Shown piece after piece: positions 25,471 through 37,220 of a stretch of 64,000 bases of DNA. Position 1 is the first letter of the stretch. The number at the start of each line of letters is the position of its first letter. The translations under genes were made by a program, and so were the position numbers. This stretch comes from Drosophila miranda (Eukaryota > Arthropoda > Insecta > Diptera > Drosophilidae). The notes beneath the pieces were generated by a model. The model saw only the letters and a program-made list of their open reading frames with translations, did no database searches and was not told where the DNA came from. The stretch covers positions 29,081,657 to 29,145,656 of the forward strand of contig NC_046674.1 of NCBI RefSeq assembly GCF_003369915.1, read 5' to 3'.

Positions 25471-26100
25471 GTGCATAAATATGCCCCAGACTATGATCAG
25501 TGGCTACATTCCGAAACAATAACAAATGTACATCCGTTAGACAGTCTGTATCCTTACGATCCTGGAAAAATAGTGTTTTCGTCTATCTGGCTCTATTTGG
25601 CTAACGCACACGAACATTTGGTGATAAAAATAATAATAATACTGGTTTTTTTCTAAGCGGTATATCGCTTGGCATGCGATTAAATTTGTTGATGATTAAA
25701 TGGCCAAAAATAGACCTCCATTTCGTAATAGAGCCCTATGGCCCTATGCACATATTTGGCTCTTCTGTGCAACAATTGGTTATTTCATATTTCGCAGTAT
25801 CTTTTGGGGATAAAAGACGCAACGATTTTCTAAGTGTCTTGTAGGGATTTAAGATTTAATAAATTTGAAGTATCTTTTGGGATTTCAGGAGCTAAAAGTT
25901 TCGAAGTATCTTTTGTGGATAGTAAATACGGTCTGCAAGTAATGAAAAAGCACGTTGAAATCCATAGAATTGCCACCGTATCGTTGATATTGATATTTTT
26001 ATGCCGATCGAAAGTCTGGATCCCTACGACCCTGGGAAAGTATTGGCTGGTAAAGGCCTTCCATGGGATCTTAATCAGCGGCGTATGATCCTAGAACGTT
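25471..26100 (+). other. Two related coding-like segments (DPYDPGK repeat)
   Basis: At 25522-25580 one frame reads NVHPLDSLYPYDPGKIVF; at 25990-26060 another reads IDIFMPIESLDPYDPGKVL followed by AGKGLPWDLNQRRMILERFS. The DNA of the two is about 75 percent alike over roughly 45 bp. Between them a GTATCTTTTG-containing unit occurs three times (25797, 25868, 25904). This could be a decayed duplicated gene or two exons of an unknown one; no family is recognised. Confidence 0.3.
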
Positions 26101-27924
26101 TCTCGGTGGATTTTTTTTTTCAGTGAAAGAAAAGGCTTTTCCGCATCATCATTCATCCTCAGCTGTAGCCTATATATTCTACTAGTATTTGCAGGTGCCT
26201 GGGCCTGGGCCTGTGTCTGGGCCTCGGCGCCAACAGATATTTGCTTAGTTCTTTCTGTGTCGGTCCTGGAGTCCGGTCTACATCCACTCCTCTACATTGC
26301 ATCCGTGGAACTGCAACTGCAACTGGAGGAACTACAGCAGGCAACTGGCAGCTCGGAATCGGAATCTGAATCTGGGCTCTCATCTCAATTTGAATTTGAA
26401 TGGAGATGGCGTATGATTTTTGACTCGTCTAATTATGCCAGTGGCCTCCCTTCCTATATGTGTGCGCGCATGTGTTTGTGTGTGTGTGTGTGTATGAAGG
26501 GTCGGATCGGGAGGGTGTACGTATATGTGTGTGAGAGATTGGCAAACCAAACAGGAAATGCTAATTACATGTAAGTGTGCACTGTACTGCGAGGAGGCTT
26601 GGCTACACCCAAAGGCACATTAGGCAGAAGGTAAGGCATGCCTGTGTGTGGTGTATGCGACCCTACCTTACGATTGAGTACACGCTTGGCCCTGGCAGCT
26701 CTCCCCTTCTCCTTACCCACTCATTGATGGCTACAGTTGCCCGAATGCCGGCTCATGCAATATTATTACTCGCAATCTAATTAACCGCACAGCCGAGTCC
26801 CGTCGCAAGCCCCTCACCTCCCACTCACATACACACACACACCTGGCCAATATTTGCAGCCACTGGTCATATCGAAATGGGCCCCACACACATACAGATG
26901 CACAGAGAGCCACACAATGGAAATTATACGCTTAATTGAGAACGGAATTCCACGCTAATTCAATTCACCCTCACCAGTGGCTGGGCTTGTGGGGTGGCTT
27001 TCGACTTTTGGCAGCAGCAACAGCAGCTCTTTGGGGGCTGCTAAGCTGCCACAGATTGGGGCGAAGGCTTAAAGCCGCACCAGCGGCAGTGTGGCTTTAA
27101 CCCGAGCGATGGAGAGAGGAGGCAGCTCTGGGGTGAGGGGTTCCATTTTAAATATATGTAACTGGCATGGCTGTAGTCGATTCCGCTCAATAGCCGCCTG
27201 AAACTTACAATAAACCTAAAGAATACACGCTGCAAGGAAATTTTTAAGAGCAATAATGGTGTTGTTTGATCAAATTATGCTACACATTTTTCCGTTTTTG
27301 ATAGACAATGGATGTTGGAAAAGCCGCAGCCCACGCCTAGTGCGGGGCTTGAGGCAACATCCGGCTGTCACTTCAGCACCAGCTGGCGGCCTCCACTGCG
27401 GTGAGTGTGAGTGGTGCCAGTGACACACTTTCCGCTCCCATCGCCAGCTACTGCTGCAGCTCGAACTCCGAGTCCGGCTTCTCCTGGGGATCCTCCTGCT
27501 CCTCCATCTCCAACTCCAACTCCAACTGCAACTCCATCCCTTCCTGCTTCTGCTTCTGCTTCTGCTCCATCTCCAGCTCCCTTTTTACCCTGTCGATTAG
27601 TCAATTATAGACAAATGGCCAGGGAGTTGTGTGCGCGGCACATTGTAAACAAGCCATCAATAGCAAAGAGGGTACAACGGGGAGCGCGAAACGGGGAACG
27701 AGAGATTGGAGCAGAGTTGAGATAAAAGAATTATGCATAGGCAGGATGCGATGGTGCCTCACAGTGCAACGGAGCAGAGGAAGAGGAGGGGGCAGAACAC
27801 ATTCAGCACAAAAGACGACAACGGACCCGTACCCGGGGGCCAGCCTTCGGTCCGGAACGGAGCTTGAGGAGAGACTGACAAGGCAAGGCAAGGAAAGGAA
27901 ACCACAAGCCACACAGAGAAATTG

Positions 27925-27943
27925 AAAAAAAAAAAAAAAAAAA
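27925..27943. repeat. Poly-A run
   Basis: Nineteen A residues. Confidence 0.9.
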
Positions 27944-29073
27944 CGCCAGAGAAAACAAGGTCCTGTCCGAACAAAGCACCTGCGTACGGGGATACCATAG
28001 AAAGGAGGGTTCCCCATGGAGCCAAGTGGTTCGACGAGGAATCCCATTGCTTCTGCGAAGCCAAACACAAAACGGAAATCAGAAAAAAGCAAAGAACAAA
28101 GAACAAAAGTGGAACCAGAGGATTCCCGAGAATGGGTTACGGGAGAACCATTTGTTTTGACTGTGGAAAATGGTTGGGAAAACCCGTAGAGAAGCTGTCC
28201 CTGCAGAACGGAGAAGGCGGAGAGCGGGGAGCGGGGAGAGTCGCATGCTTAGCGACGGTGTCGAGAGATAAACAAAAGTTCTCGGTGTCCGGGCCACAGT
28301 ACAGAAACAAAACAAAAATATTGAAATACGAGTAGTGTCCGCCGCCGGACTTCAAAGACCACAAATACACAGTGGAAGTCAGCGAATGAGCGACATTAGT
28401 TATCCTGAAAGTGGCACTAGAGGTCCATTGCCACAGATAAGCTTCACTGTACTTGTGCCTCTGGCTCGTCCTCTGGCTGGTCGAGGGTAGAGTCAACTCT
28501 TCTGATCGCCGCCTGACCACACCATTTCCGCTGGCGCTCCCGACTACCGTCTCCCGACCACCACATCGTCCATTCACCCGATGGCCAAAACAGGCAACAA
28601 AATCTAGTTAATTGGGTAAAACGCTCTGCGGAAATTGAAAGCAAAAGCAAAAGCAAATGCAAAACGAATCGGGAAGTGGAGTTGAGTGGACTGGAGTGGA
28701 GTGGAAAGGAGGGACAGAGCCAGAGCCAGAGCCACAAATGCAATAAATATCTAAATTTCGCCTCTGGCCGGGGCATTATTTATCGATTTATGCAAATTCT
28801 ATGCGTACATTTTATCAATAAACAATAATAAATTAAAATCAACAATCACTGAAAGAGCACTCCTCCCACTCCCACTGCCACTGCCATCACCACTGCCACT
28901 CTCTCTTTCGCTTTCTGTGGATGTGGTGTTTTTGGGTAGATTCAAATTGAAAACGAAATTTATAAATGCAAATTGTCAGCGCCACCAAAAAAATGCGCAA
29001 ATATCTCCCCCATGTACGGACATACTCGTACTACCATGTACATCTGGATAAGTGGGGTACATACATATAGTAT

Positions 29074-29109
29074 CGTACACTGTACACTGTGCACTGTACA
29101 CTGTACATT
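29074..29109. repeat. TGTACAC tandem repeat
   Basis: Four to five short palindromic units. Confidence 0.8.
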
Positions 29110-29230
29110 GCTGTTGTATGTACTGGCAATATATTCCGGTCCACCACATGGACAAATTTACGCCCAAAATCGTGAATTTTTCTTGTTTGCAAGCAAAAAT
29201 GAAAGCATGGACAAAATAAAGATGGGCACA

Positions 29231-29268
29231 AGAGCAGCAGCAGCAGCAGCAGCAGTAGCAGCAGCAGG
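29231..29268. repeat. (CAG)n microsatellite
   Basis: About twelve units with one change. Confidence 0.9.
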
Positions 29269-29708
29269 AATTGGAGTTGGAGAGGAATGTCGGGTCGAGA
29301 AGAGCACACTCAATGGATGGCAAATGGAGCGCAAATGTGGAGGTAGCGATATTCCCAATGGGAAATTTGATTCTCACAAATAGAAGACGAACTGTTCTTA
29401 GCCTGAGCTTCTGCCCTTCTGCTGCTCTTTTATTGATCTAGGAAGCGGTTCATGTACCTTTGACTTCATTTAAAGCTCAGCGCTTCAGTCGAAGCTGATG
29501 CACGGCTGATTGCAGTATGAGATCGTGTGCGATGAGTGCCGCTTTCCCACCGGGTCACTTCACCGAGCAATGGACTGCTGCTCTTGCTACCGTTTCCTGG
29601 CCTGCACTTGGACTCGACGCGAGAGACCACCTCCACGTGGCTGTGGAGCTATTTTTGCATGCTTTTGTGCAACGCGCAAACAATTTGCATTTTCCATTTC
29701 AGCGTCAA

Positions 29709-29816
29709 ATGAAATGTGTCCGACTGGTGCTGGTGCTGCTGGTGCTGCTCTTCTTTTTTGCCTTCCTTCGTTCCTGGGTTGGTGGTCAGTCAACGAATCC
29801 GGGGGCCATAGTGTGA
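29709..29816 (+). CDS. Candidate signal-peptide-like small ORF, 35 aa
   Basis: ATG at 29709 gives a classic secretory leader (MKCVRLVLVLLVLLFFFAFL) followed by RSWVGGQSTNPGAIV. A splice-donor match GTGAGTCC overlaps the stop (29813), so this could be the first exon of a secreted peptide gene, but I cannot find a convincing second exon. An acceptor-like TTTCAG lies just upstream at 29696-29701. Confidence 0.2.
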   Translation: MKCVRLVLVLLVLLFFFAFLRSWVGGQSTNPGAIV

Positions 29817-30478
29817 GTCCATAAGAGGTGCTCCTCCCTGTTCAGACTTCTCCAGCAACAGAGCAGAAGCAGAAACAGGAGCAGCCTGGGCCGGGGTCGG
29901 GGTCGGGCTCGGGGTCGGGGTCTGGGTAGCGGTCGGCATCGATGATTTATTGCACTTTTGACGTTATTGATATTTTATTTGCTTGCGATGAAGTCATTTA
30001 GTGCAGGCCGCACGTACAGAGCCGCTGGTCGGTCAATGATTTATGCTGACATCTCGGCCAAAGGAGGAAGCAGGAAGAAGCCAAGGGGGAAGTTGTTTCG
30101 ATGCTCCTCAATCGGTAATTTCCAATCCTGCGGCCTGTACGAATATGTTGAGCAGAAAATCTGAAGAGTGTGTCTTCTTCTTCTTCTCAAAAATGTAGCC
30201 AAGCAGCCGCTAGTGCTGGACAACGCCAGTGTGTCGCCCGTGTTGGTATCACTCGAAACTGGCTTGTCTTTGTGTGTCCTGTCAAAAAATTGTAGTCCGA
30301 CAGACAGCAAAAACATTTTCGGTCTTCGTTTCGATCGTTCTACTCTAAATCCAACAAAAAACACAGAGAGCTCTTTTGTTAGCCAGCGCGCAGATAAAAA
30401 GATAAAAGAGCGATAGAAAAGTGGTCTGAACACTCTACAAGCTCCACTCCCCCTCCGCGTGATCCCCACAGACGAAAG

Positions 30479-31507
30479 ATGACCATGTCCAATTGGCGAG
30501 CAAGCGGCTGGTTGGCGCCCGCGCGGCTGCTTCGTGTGATGCGCGGCAAGTCCGATTACAGCAAGACGGCCAAGAATCTAAAGATCAACAAGGAGACCAA
30601 GCTGCTGGTGCAGGGATTCACCGGCAAGCAGGCCACCTTCCACTCGCAGGAGGCCTTGAAGTACGGCACCAATTTGGTCGGTGGTGTGTCGCCCAAGAAG
30701 GGCGGCACCAAGCACCTGGACAAGCCGGTCTTCAAGAGCGTCGCGGAGGCGACGAAAGAGTTGAAGCCGGACGCCACCGTGATCTTCATTCCGCCGAGCA
30801 ATGCCGCCGATGGCATCCGTTCGGCCATCGAGAGCGAGATCGGTCTGATCGTGGCCATCACGGAGGGCATACCGCAGGTGGACATGGTTCGCATCATGCA
30901 GATGCTGAACTGCCAGGAGAAGTCCCGCCTCCTGGGTCCCAACTGCCCGGGCATCATCTCCCCCGATCAGTGCAAGATTGGCATCATGCCCGGCGACATC
31001 CACAAGCGCGGCTGCGTCGGCATCGTCTCCCGTTCCGGTACCCTCACCTACGAGGCCGTCCAGCAGACCACAAGGACCGGCCTCGGCCAGACGCTGTGCA
31101 TCGGCTGTGGCGGCGACCCCTTCAACGGCACCAATTTCATCGATGGACTCAAGGTCTTCCTGTCTGACCCCGAGACCAAGGGCATCATCCTCATTGGCGA
31201 GATCGGCGGCAGTGCCGAGGAGGACGCCGCCGAGTTCCTCAAGCAGCACAACTCTGGCTCCAAGGCCAAGCCCGTTGTCAGCTTCATTGCCGGACAGACC
31301 GCCCCGCCCGGCCGTCGCATGGGCCATGCGGGTGCCATCATTGCCGGCGGCAAGGGCACGGCCCCGGCCAAGGTGAAAGCACTGGAGAAGGCAGGCGTCA
31401 TCGTGTCCCAAAATCCCTGCCACATGGGCTCCACCCTCTACAAGGAGATGCTGCGCCTCAAGCTCGTCCCCAAGAAGGAGGAGGCCGGCTCCAGCAACAA
31501 GAAGTAG
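30479..31507 (+). CDS. Succinyl-CoA ligase (ADP/GDP-forming) subunit alpha, mitochondrial
   Basis: A single open exon of 342 codons. The enzyme converts succinyl-CoA to succinate with substrate-level nucleotide phosphorylation in the TCA cycle; the alpha subunit pairs with an ATP- or GTP-type beta subunit in the mitochondrial matrix. Visible family blocks are the CoA-binding [11 protein letters not shown] at residues 46-56, [20 protein letters not shown], the phosphate-loop [12 protein letters not shown] near 181-192, GGDPFNGT, and [12 protein letters not shown] with the phospho-histidine at residue 283. The N-terminus is Arg-rich without acidic residues, as in a mitochondrial presequence. 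Length matches the family. Flies have at least two alpha paralogs; the divergent sequence and lack of introns fit either an intronless ancestral gene or a retrogene copy, so no symbol is assigned. A start three codons in (second ATG) is also possible. Confidence 0.95.
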   Translation: MTMSNWRASGWLAPARLLRVMRGKSDYSKTAKNLKINKETKLLVQGFTGKQATFHSQEALKYGTNLVGGVSPKKGGTKHLDKPVFKSVAEATKELKPDATVIFIPPSNAADGIRSAIESEIGLIVAITEGIPQVDMVRIMQMLNCQEKSRLLGPNCPGIISPDQCKIGIMPGDIHKRGCVGIVSRSGTLTYEAVQQTTRTGLGQTLCIGCGGDPFNGTNFIDGLKVFLSDPETKGIILIGEIGGSAEEDAAEFLKQHNSGSKAKPVVSFIAGQTAPPGRRMGHAGAIIAGGKGTAPAKVKALEKAGVIVSQNPCHMGSTLYKEMLRLKLVPKKEEAGSSNKK

Positions 31508-31553
31508 GCCCAGAAGGATAGACAGATTTCCGTTAAGGGTTCCCTTCAAGAGT

Positions 31554-31566
31554 TACAAATAAATAA
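31554..31566 (+). terminator. Polyadenylation signal of the succinyl-CoA ligase gene
   Basis: Overlapping AATAAA hexamers lie about 50 nt after the stop codon, giving a short 3' UTR. Confidence 0.7.
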
Positions 31567-33637
31567 AGAACATGCAATAGCCCAATCGATGGTTGATTTT
31601 GGGACTACCATAAGGTGGGATCTGTAAGGTCGTTAGAATGGTTACAAATACCTAACCAAAATCCCCTTGTCATTAAAACTCATATCACAAGTCGTCGTTT
31701 CTCACATTGGAACACACAAAAATTCTCACATATATTTTCAAGCTGGGACACGATACGTTAAGGAGAGACCACAGGTAAGTGGATTGCATTTCATATTCAA
31801 ATCGGAAGCCAGGCACATGGACATGGACATGGACTACCTTTGTAGGTCAGCATTGGCCTTTCAAATTAGAGTTGATTGAACTGAATAGACACGGCTTCGA
31901 TTCGATTCGTTTCGTTTCGTTTTGTTTCCTGCGAATGCAGGAGTTCACTCAACTGTCGTTGATATCCATTGAGCGGCTGATAGCGAGGGTATAATGGGTT
32001 CTTTTCAGGGATGGGGACTTCCTTCGCACCTCCGATTCGCATTCATCCAATTCTATTCCGATGAAAACCCATCAAATATCTGTGGGTATGCCCTGCTTCG
32101 AGTATCCCTCAACTGCTGCTCCGCCACCTGCACTTCCACTTCCACTTCCATTGTTGTTCCGCTAAAAACCTAATTTCGCTCCGTTGTTTGTTCATGGCTG
32201 TTGTTCCCGTGGCCGACACGGTCCACACTTGTTTGTTTGCCCTATCGCGGGGGCTAATGTTGCTGTTGCAACTCCAACCAACTCCAACTTGATGAGGTCC
32301 CAGCCTTCGAGGGAATCTACTGGTGCTCTCTCAGCCCTCTTACCCCTATAGGATGGATCGAGAGTCTGCCCTGTTGATGGATCTTAACCAACTATGGACC
32401 TTTGAGCATGATACGAGATTACCCTCTTTTGTTTGAATATTGATGGCTGTCAATGATTGTGCATTGGTTTTTACAAAGTTTTCTATTGGATATTCAAGTC
32501 GTAAGTTTTCCGTAATCAGAGTAACCTTTTCAGAGGGTATCCTCTCCCTTCTATTGGTTCTATTATAAGAGTCCTCCACTCTCTCGTCCCTGCCATAAAC
32601 TAATTACCGCACGTTTTGCGCTCTGCTCTATTACAGTGGTTCTTCTAGTTGTTTTCTGCCAACAATTAACATTCAGAATGATGATGATGAGGTTGTTCAT
32701 GTTGATGGGAATGAAAATAAAGATAGAGATGGGTTGGGGTGGGGTGAGGTGTTTTGTTGATGGCAATGGCAATGGCGATGGCGATGGCGATGGGGATAGA
32801 GATCCCAAGCATAACCATCATCTGTCCCGTGTCTGTATAGCGACTCTTGCAACTGCTGTTCATGACAAATATTTAAATCATTTTGCTGTCAGCACAAGGT
32901 GGCCCCACCTGTCTGCTGCCTCCTGCCACCTGCTGTCATCCTGGAGAGCCTGGGCTAACGCATAATTTAACTGTAAGATGGAGCAGAGCACTCCGACTGT
33001 GTCCCTGTTTCTGTCTTAGCCGCCGTCTCCTGTTCCTTCTCCGTTTGGGTCTCCTTCTGGGGCTTTTCCAGCAACTGTTAAATGACAGGCACGCCTCTTG
33101 GTCTCGAGACAAGTGCCACACATCATCCGCTGCAGGAAAAACTGAGAATTTGCCTGCTCGCTTTTCTTTGCTTGCCGGTCTGCCTGCCTACCTGCCTGCC
33201 AGCTGCTGCTGCCTCTGCTTTTGCTTCCCTGGCAGTCGAAGTATATGGATTTTTAGCTCAATTTTGGCAATACGCAGAATTATACTCTTGTAAACATCTT
33301 CCATACTATGCAGTCCATTCTCTTGCCTGTTTCTATGTACTTCCAATATTTTGCTTAAGACAACTTGTTTGTTTTTAAAGATCATCCTACATTCAAGCTT
33401 ACCAACCGCTGGATAATCCTGCTGCAAGGGTATGTGCCACTTCTGCTCCTGCTGCAAAGACTATCCTTCTTCGTTTTTCTTGTACTTGCTCTCCTGCTTA
33501 GGTGTCACTTGCTGCACTTGAGATATATTCATATATACATACGTGCACGTGCACGTGTAGGGTGCACAGTGAGAGCTCTCTGGGGCGGACAATCATGGGT
33601 TCTCTATGCGGTGATCTTTCAGTAGAGCTTTTACTGT

Positions 33638-33676
33638 GAGTGTGTGTGTGGTTCTGTGTGTGTGTGTGTGTGTGTC
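33638..33676. repeat. (GT)n microsatellite
   Basis: Two GT runs split by GGTTC. Confidence 0.9.
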
Positions 33677-34578
33677 TTTGAATACTTTTGTGAGTTATTT
33701 CTTTTTCCAGCTATTTGGCAAATGCCACAGACACTCTGCTCTGCTCTGCTCCTTTTTTTGGTGTGGATTCGCACTCCTTTTGGAGCACTTCTCTGGTTAA
33801 GAGCTCGGCACAAATGCATTTTCCTTATTAAGAGTCCAGTTCTCTGTCTGTCTCTCTGTCTCTCTCTCTGTGCTCTCTGGCCTTTTCTGTCTCTATTTAA
33901 GTTTTCATTTAAATTATATGTAGAGGGGGCTTTCCCCCGTCGAGCACATTTTCCATTTTTCACCTGCAGAAAAGAGGGAAATGGAAAGGCGAAAAGGCGT
34001 GACTCCTCTGATAATGCCAGTCAAGTGGGACAGAATTGGCGGTGGCGGGGGCGGGGATAAGGGGTGGCTGGGAGAGGACGCTATTCGACCGCAGAAACAG
34101 TGAAAAGCAATTAAAGTAAGACAAGTTTTAAAAGTCCAACCCGAATCGAGGAGAAAGAAAGCAAAAGGCCACTGCCAGAGTCAATTTGATTTCTGATTGG
34201 AGTGGGAATATGGTAGTGGAAGTGGAATTGGATGCAACAGGGAATGGGGAAACATGCGGACTGTGGGTGGGGGCTGTGGGGGGCAGTGACAAGTGGCACA
34301 GCCGAATCCGCAAATGGATGATGGTGGATGGGAAACAGCCAAAAAGCGATTGAATGGTTGATGGCCTTCAATAAATTCTAGTATTCCCTCTCTCTCTCTT
34401 TCTGTCTTTTCTCCCTGTGGGATATGCTGCGGGGGAGGGGGGCAAAAACACTTGACAAAAATTTATGAGACCGCCGCCATCAAACTAATTGAAAAACTAA
34501 GCCTCTGCTCCCCAAACCCAAACCCAAGCCCAAACCCAAAAGAGTAAGCCAAACTTTTGCCATCCACAGAACAAACCC

Positions 34579-34582
<4 letters not shown>

Positions 34583-34609
<27 letters not shown>
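34583..34609. repeat. (CA)n microsatellite
   Basis: About thirteen CA units. Confidence 0.9.
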
Positions 34610-35378
34610 AAGAAGGGGTGGCAGAGTGACACAAGGAATGTGTGGCACATGCAAACAAAACCCCAAAAATGTTGCACTTAATTGCAACTATTGGAAACTT
34701 TGTCCTGCATCCTAATCCGACACTCATCCTTCCATCCTACCCTTCGCTTCCCCACTCTTTGGTCGTGCTACCAAATTCGGTTTATTTTCTTGCCAAATAC
34801 TTGGGGGCATGGCAGCTTGCGGTTGGAGCAGGGTGTCCGTCCAGAGAGGGGCTTGAAAAAGTGCATGCCACAGAATAGTCTCGCAGTCGAGAATCCTCCC
34901 TGTAATTCTATCAAATTATGCATGACACACATGCCACAGCCATCCACTTTGTTGTATCAACCACACCTCTTCCCACACACTCCCTCCCCCGGCTAGCCAC
35001 CCATTTACGTGTCCAATTGATTGACAATTAGAGATTGACAATTGTCATTTAAACCGTAAATAATTTCATTTGATTGGGGCTCTGATTACATCCGTGTAAT
35101 CAAATCGAGTTTTAAAGCACTCGATAATAACCTCTGACCCTTGGAGAGTGGAGAGGGGCCACACTCTACTTTGTGGATGGACGATTGGCCCTCTAATGGG
35201 ACGCCTGCCATGTGGTCGCTGCTTTCCGCTCGCTTATAATTGACACTCGACACACTCTCGAGTTAATCGAGAAAGGGATATGCGGTAGATCGCCACCAAA
35301 TATCGTGCAACAATCAATGGGTAACAGTCAATGCCATTTCCAACCCTTCTGTATCCCCCAGGAACTCTTCTCTCATCG

Positions 35379-36353
35379 ATGGCTAATAGAAGGACAGTCC
35401 CTGGGACGGACCGCTCTGATCTGAATCTGAACAATTCGGTTGACGGGATAGGTGTCCCGCCCAGGTTCGGCGGCTACTGGACTTTGGAATTGAACCACCA
35501 AAACGAGCCATTGGGATCCGGATCGCAAAAAACAGGCAGCTCAGGCAGTTTCAATAGGATCTACAACAAACTCGGCAAAAAACAAACAGCAAATGTAGCT
35601 AAAGAGGTTGGAGGTATATCTACGAAGCAGAAGTATATCTCCTGTAGTGCTCCAGTCTCCCGAGGGAATCGGCCGATCTATGAGGATGCCAGCTCACTCC
35701 AGAGCCCCTTGGTCCAGTCATCCCGGATGGCTTCACCAGAGCTATCAGAATCCTACACCTCGAACAGCAGCTTTTTGCAAAGCTTTAATAAATTAAGGAG
35801 TGGGACCCCGAAGAAGCACTCTCCCAAAATAAAAACATTCAAGAAACACTCGTACTACGACACCCCTCCCTCAGGCAGGTGGAAGATAACTCCAATACCT
35901 TCGCCGGTGTATCCGCAAGAATTTTCGATAAATATTAATTCCAGAACCAGCAGCAGCTCCTCGAAAAACTACATGTCCAAGCTGGCCCGCCGACTGGGTT
36001 TGGCATATTCCACAGAAGGGCCCTCTAAAGAGTACACTGAATACTCAACAGCGACCTCTACAGAAGAATCCGCAGAAGAGTCGGGAATGTGGAATGTCCA
36101 GCAAAAGAAGGCCTTCCTCCCAAAGTATACCGATTTCAGCGGTAAATACTTCGAGGGGCACGACTCTTCCGGCAAGGACGCGGAGGACACGGCAGAAAGC
36201 CTTGGGGATAACGAGCCTTCCGATGATGAGGGTGAGGACGAGCGCTTCTACCGCCAGATGTACGAACTGTGCCGGGCAGCCCACCTGCTTATGTGCACGT
36301 ACGTCCTGAAGAAGGCCAAGGAAATGTCTCAGAGACGCAAGTCTCAGCTCTAG
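35379..36353 (+). CDS. Unrecognised serine-rich protein, 324 aa
   Basis: An open frame of 324 codons from the ATG at 35379; the frame stays open upstream to 35331, but the in-frame ATG there precedes a likely splice acceptor (CCCCCAG ending near 35361), so the downstream ATG is preferred. I do not recognise a family. Residues 1-50 are Asn/Gly-rich, the middle is Ser/Thr/Lys-rich and probably disordered, residues about 200-220 are basic (KLARRLGLAY), and a strongly acidic stretch (DDEGEDE) near residue 287 precedes an ordered-looking helix rich in Cys, Leu and Tyr (RQMYELCRAAHLLMCTYVLKKAKEM). No signal peptide or membrane segment is seen. Codon use is non-random and a polyadenylation hexamer follows 65 nt after the stop, which supports a real gene. 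Rapidly evolving, germline-type function is possible but is inference only. Confidence 0.75.
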   Translation: MANRRTVPGTDRSDLNLNNSVDGIGVPPRFGGYWTLELNHQNEPLGSGSQKTGSSGSFNRIYNKLGKKQTANVAKEVGGISTKQKYISCSAPVSRGNRPIYEDASSLQSPLVQSSRMASPELSESYTSNSSFLQSFNKLRSGTPKKHSPKIKTFKKHSYYDTPPSGRWKITPIPSPVYPQEFSININSRTSSSSSKNYMSKLARRLGLAYSTEGPSKEYTEYSTATSTEESAEESGMWNVQQKKAFLPKYTDFSGKYFEGHDSSGKDAEDTAESLGDNEPSDDEGEDERFYRQMYELCRAAHLLMCTYVLKKAKEMSQRRKSQL

Positions 36354-36418
36354 GATCATCAGAGAATCCACCTTCAATCCGATCTTCCCTGAATCACAAG
36401 TTTCTTGTTTGGTTACTA

Positions 36419-36424
36419 AATAAA
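36419..36424 (+). terminator. Polyadenylation signal of the serine-rich protein gene
   Basis: AATAAA 65 nt after the stop codon, followed by a T-rich stretch 20-40 nt further on. Confidence 0.65.
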
Positions 36425-37064
36425 AAGTAAATCTTTTTCGCATTCAGTCGGGCTGTTTTTTCTCCACCTCCTTTTTTCAGCAGCATTTTGCCCCATGCTT
36501 CATCAGAATTTTCCGCATTTACTCACCATCTTTCATTAGTATTTCCCCACTTTTTAGCACTGCAATTAAATATGCTAAAATGAAATCAAATATTTTTCGG
36601 GGCCACGAAAAAGTTAAACACCAAACGATTTTAATAGCTGTCACGGGGGAAATAGCGATGGTTGGAGATGGTCGCCGATGGTGGTGGTGGTGGTGCGGCT
36701 GCTGCTGCTGCTGCGGTGGAAAACTTTACTGTCGCAATTAATAAAGTTTTTCTAGTCGAAGGGTTGGACGTGGGTGGTGGCTTGGGGAAACCGTCGGAAC
36801 AAAAAAAAACCACCCAATGAGAGAGCAACGCGAGTCTGTTTACAGTTTTCGCCATTTTCAGCGAAAAATCGCTGACGTTGCGTATGTGGCATCCACACAC
36901 ACATATACAGCCCCTTACCCCTCCCACTGTCAGCGTCAGCGTCAAGTGTCTTTGCATAATTTTTAGAAAACCGCACGAAGGGTGACTTTAATGTCATCAG
37001 CGGTTTCCTGTAGCTCCCCCACACGACAGCTGTCAACAGATTTAATGTGCAGCTTTAATCAAAT

Positions 37065-37220
37065 TCACATCAGGCTAGTTACGCTGTGAGGACGAGCCAG
37101 AAGGAGGCCATGATAAGGCCAGCCTGAGGCCAGGATGATCCAGCGGAACCAGAGGAATGGAATCCCCCAGCGAAAGTTTCCCCACATTGCCATGACCCTA
37201 CTGCTCCTTCCATAGCGCAT
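37065..37220 (-). CDS. Candidate 51-aa small ORF with hydrophobic, Trp-rich segment
   Basis: The ATG is at 37218-37220 and the stop at 37065-37067. The peptide is basic at the N-terminus (MRYGRSSRVMAMWGNFRWG), has a central hydrophobic stretch (IPFLWFRWIILASGW) and a short polar tail. The codon choice, rich in C- and G-ending codons for Ile, Leu and Ala, looks coding. No homolog is recognised and no promoter or polyadenylation signal is obvious, so this may be a chance ORF. Confidence 0.25.
   Translation of the reverse strand: MRYGRSSRVMAMWGNFRWGIPFLWFRWIILASGWPYHGLLLARPHSVTSLM

Larger units (their letters stand above)
23546..30478. other. Intergenic region between the GT92 and succinyl-CoA ligase genes
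   Basis: Apart from the candidate segments at 25.5-26.1 kb and 29.7 kb, I see only simple repeats (GGGACC/GAGACC 6-mers at 23941, CTG at 24618, poly-A at 27925, CAG at 29231). The last few hundred bases before 30479 should hold the promoter, but no clear TATA box is seen. Confidence 0.55.
31567..35330. other. Intergenic region, no gene seen
   Basis: Microsatellites (GATGGC near 32765, GT at 33638, CA at 34583, CCAAAC near 34511) and short chance ORFs only. Confidence 0.6.

Noticed and set aside
30578..31549. 323-codon minus-strand ORF
   Set aside because: Antisense shadow of the succinyl-CoA ligase gene; low-complexity Leu/Gly/Ala content.
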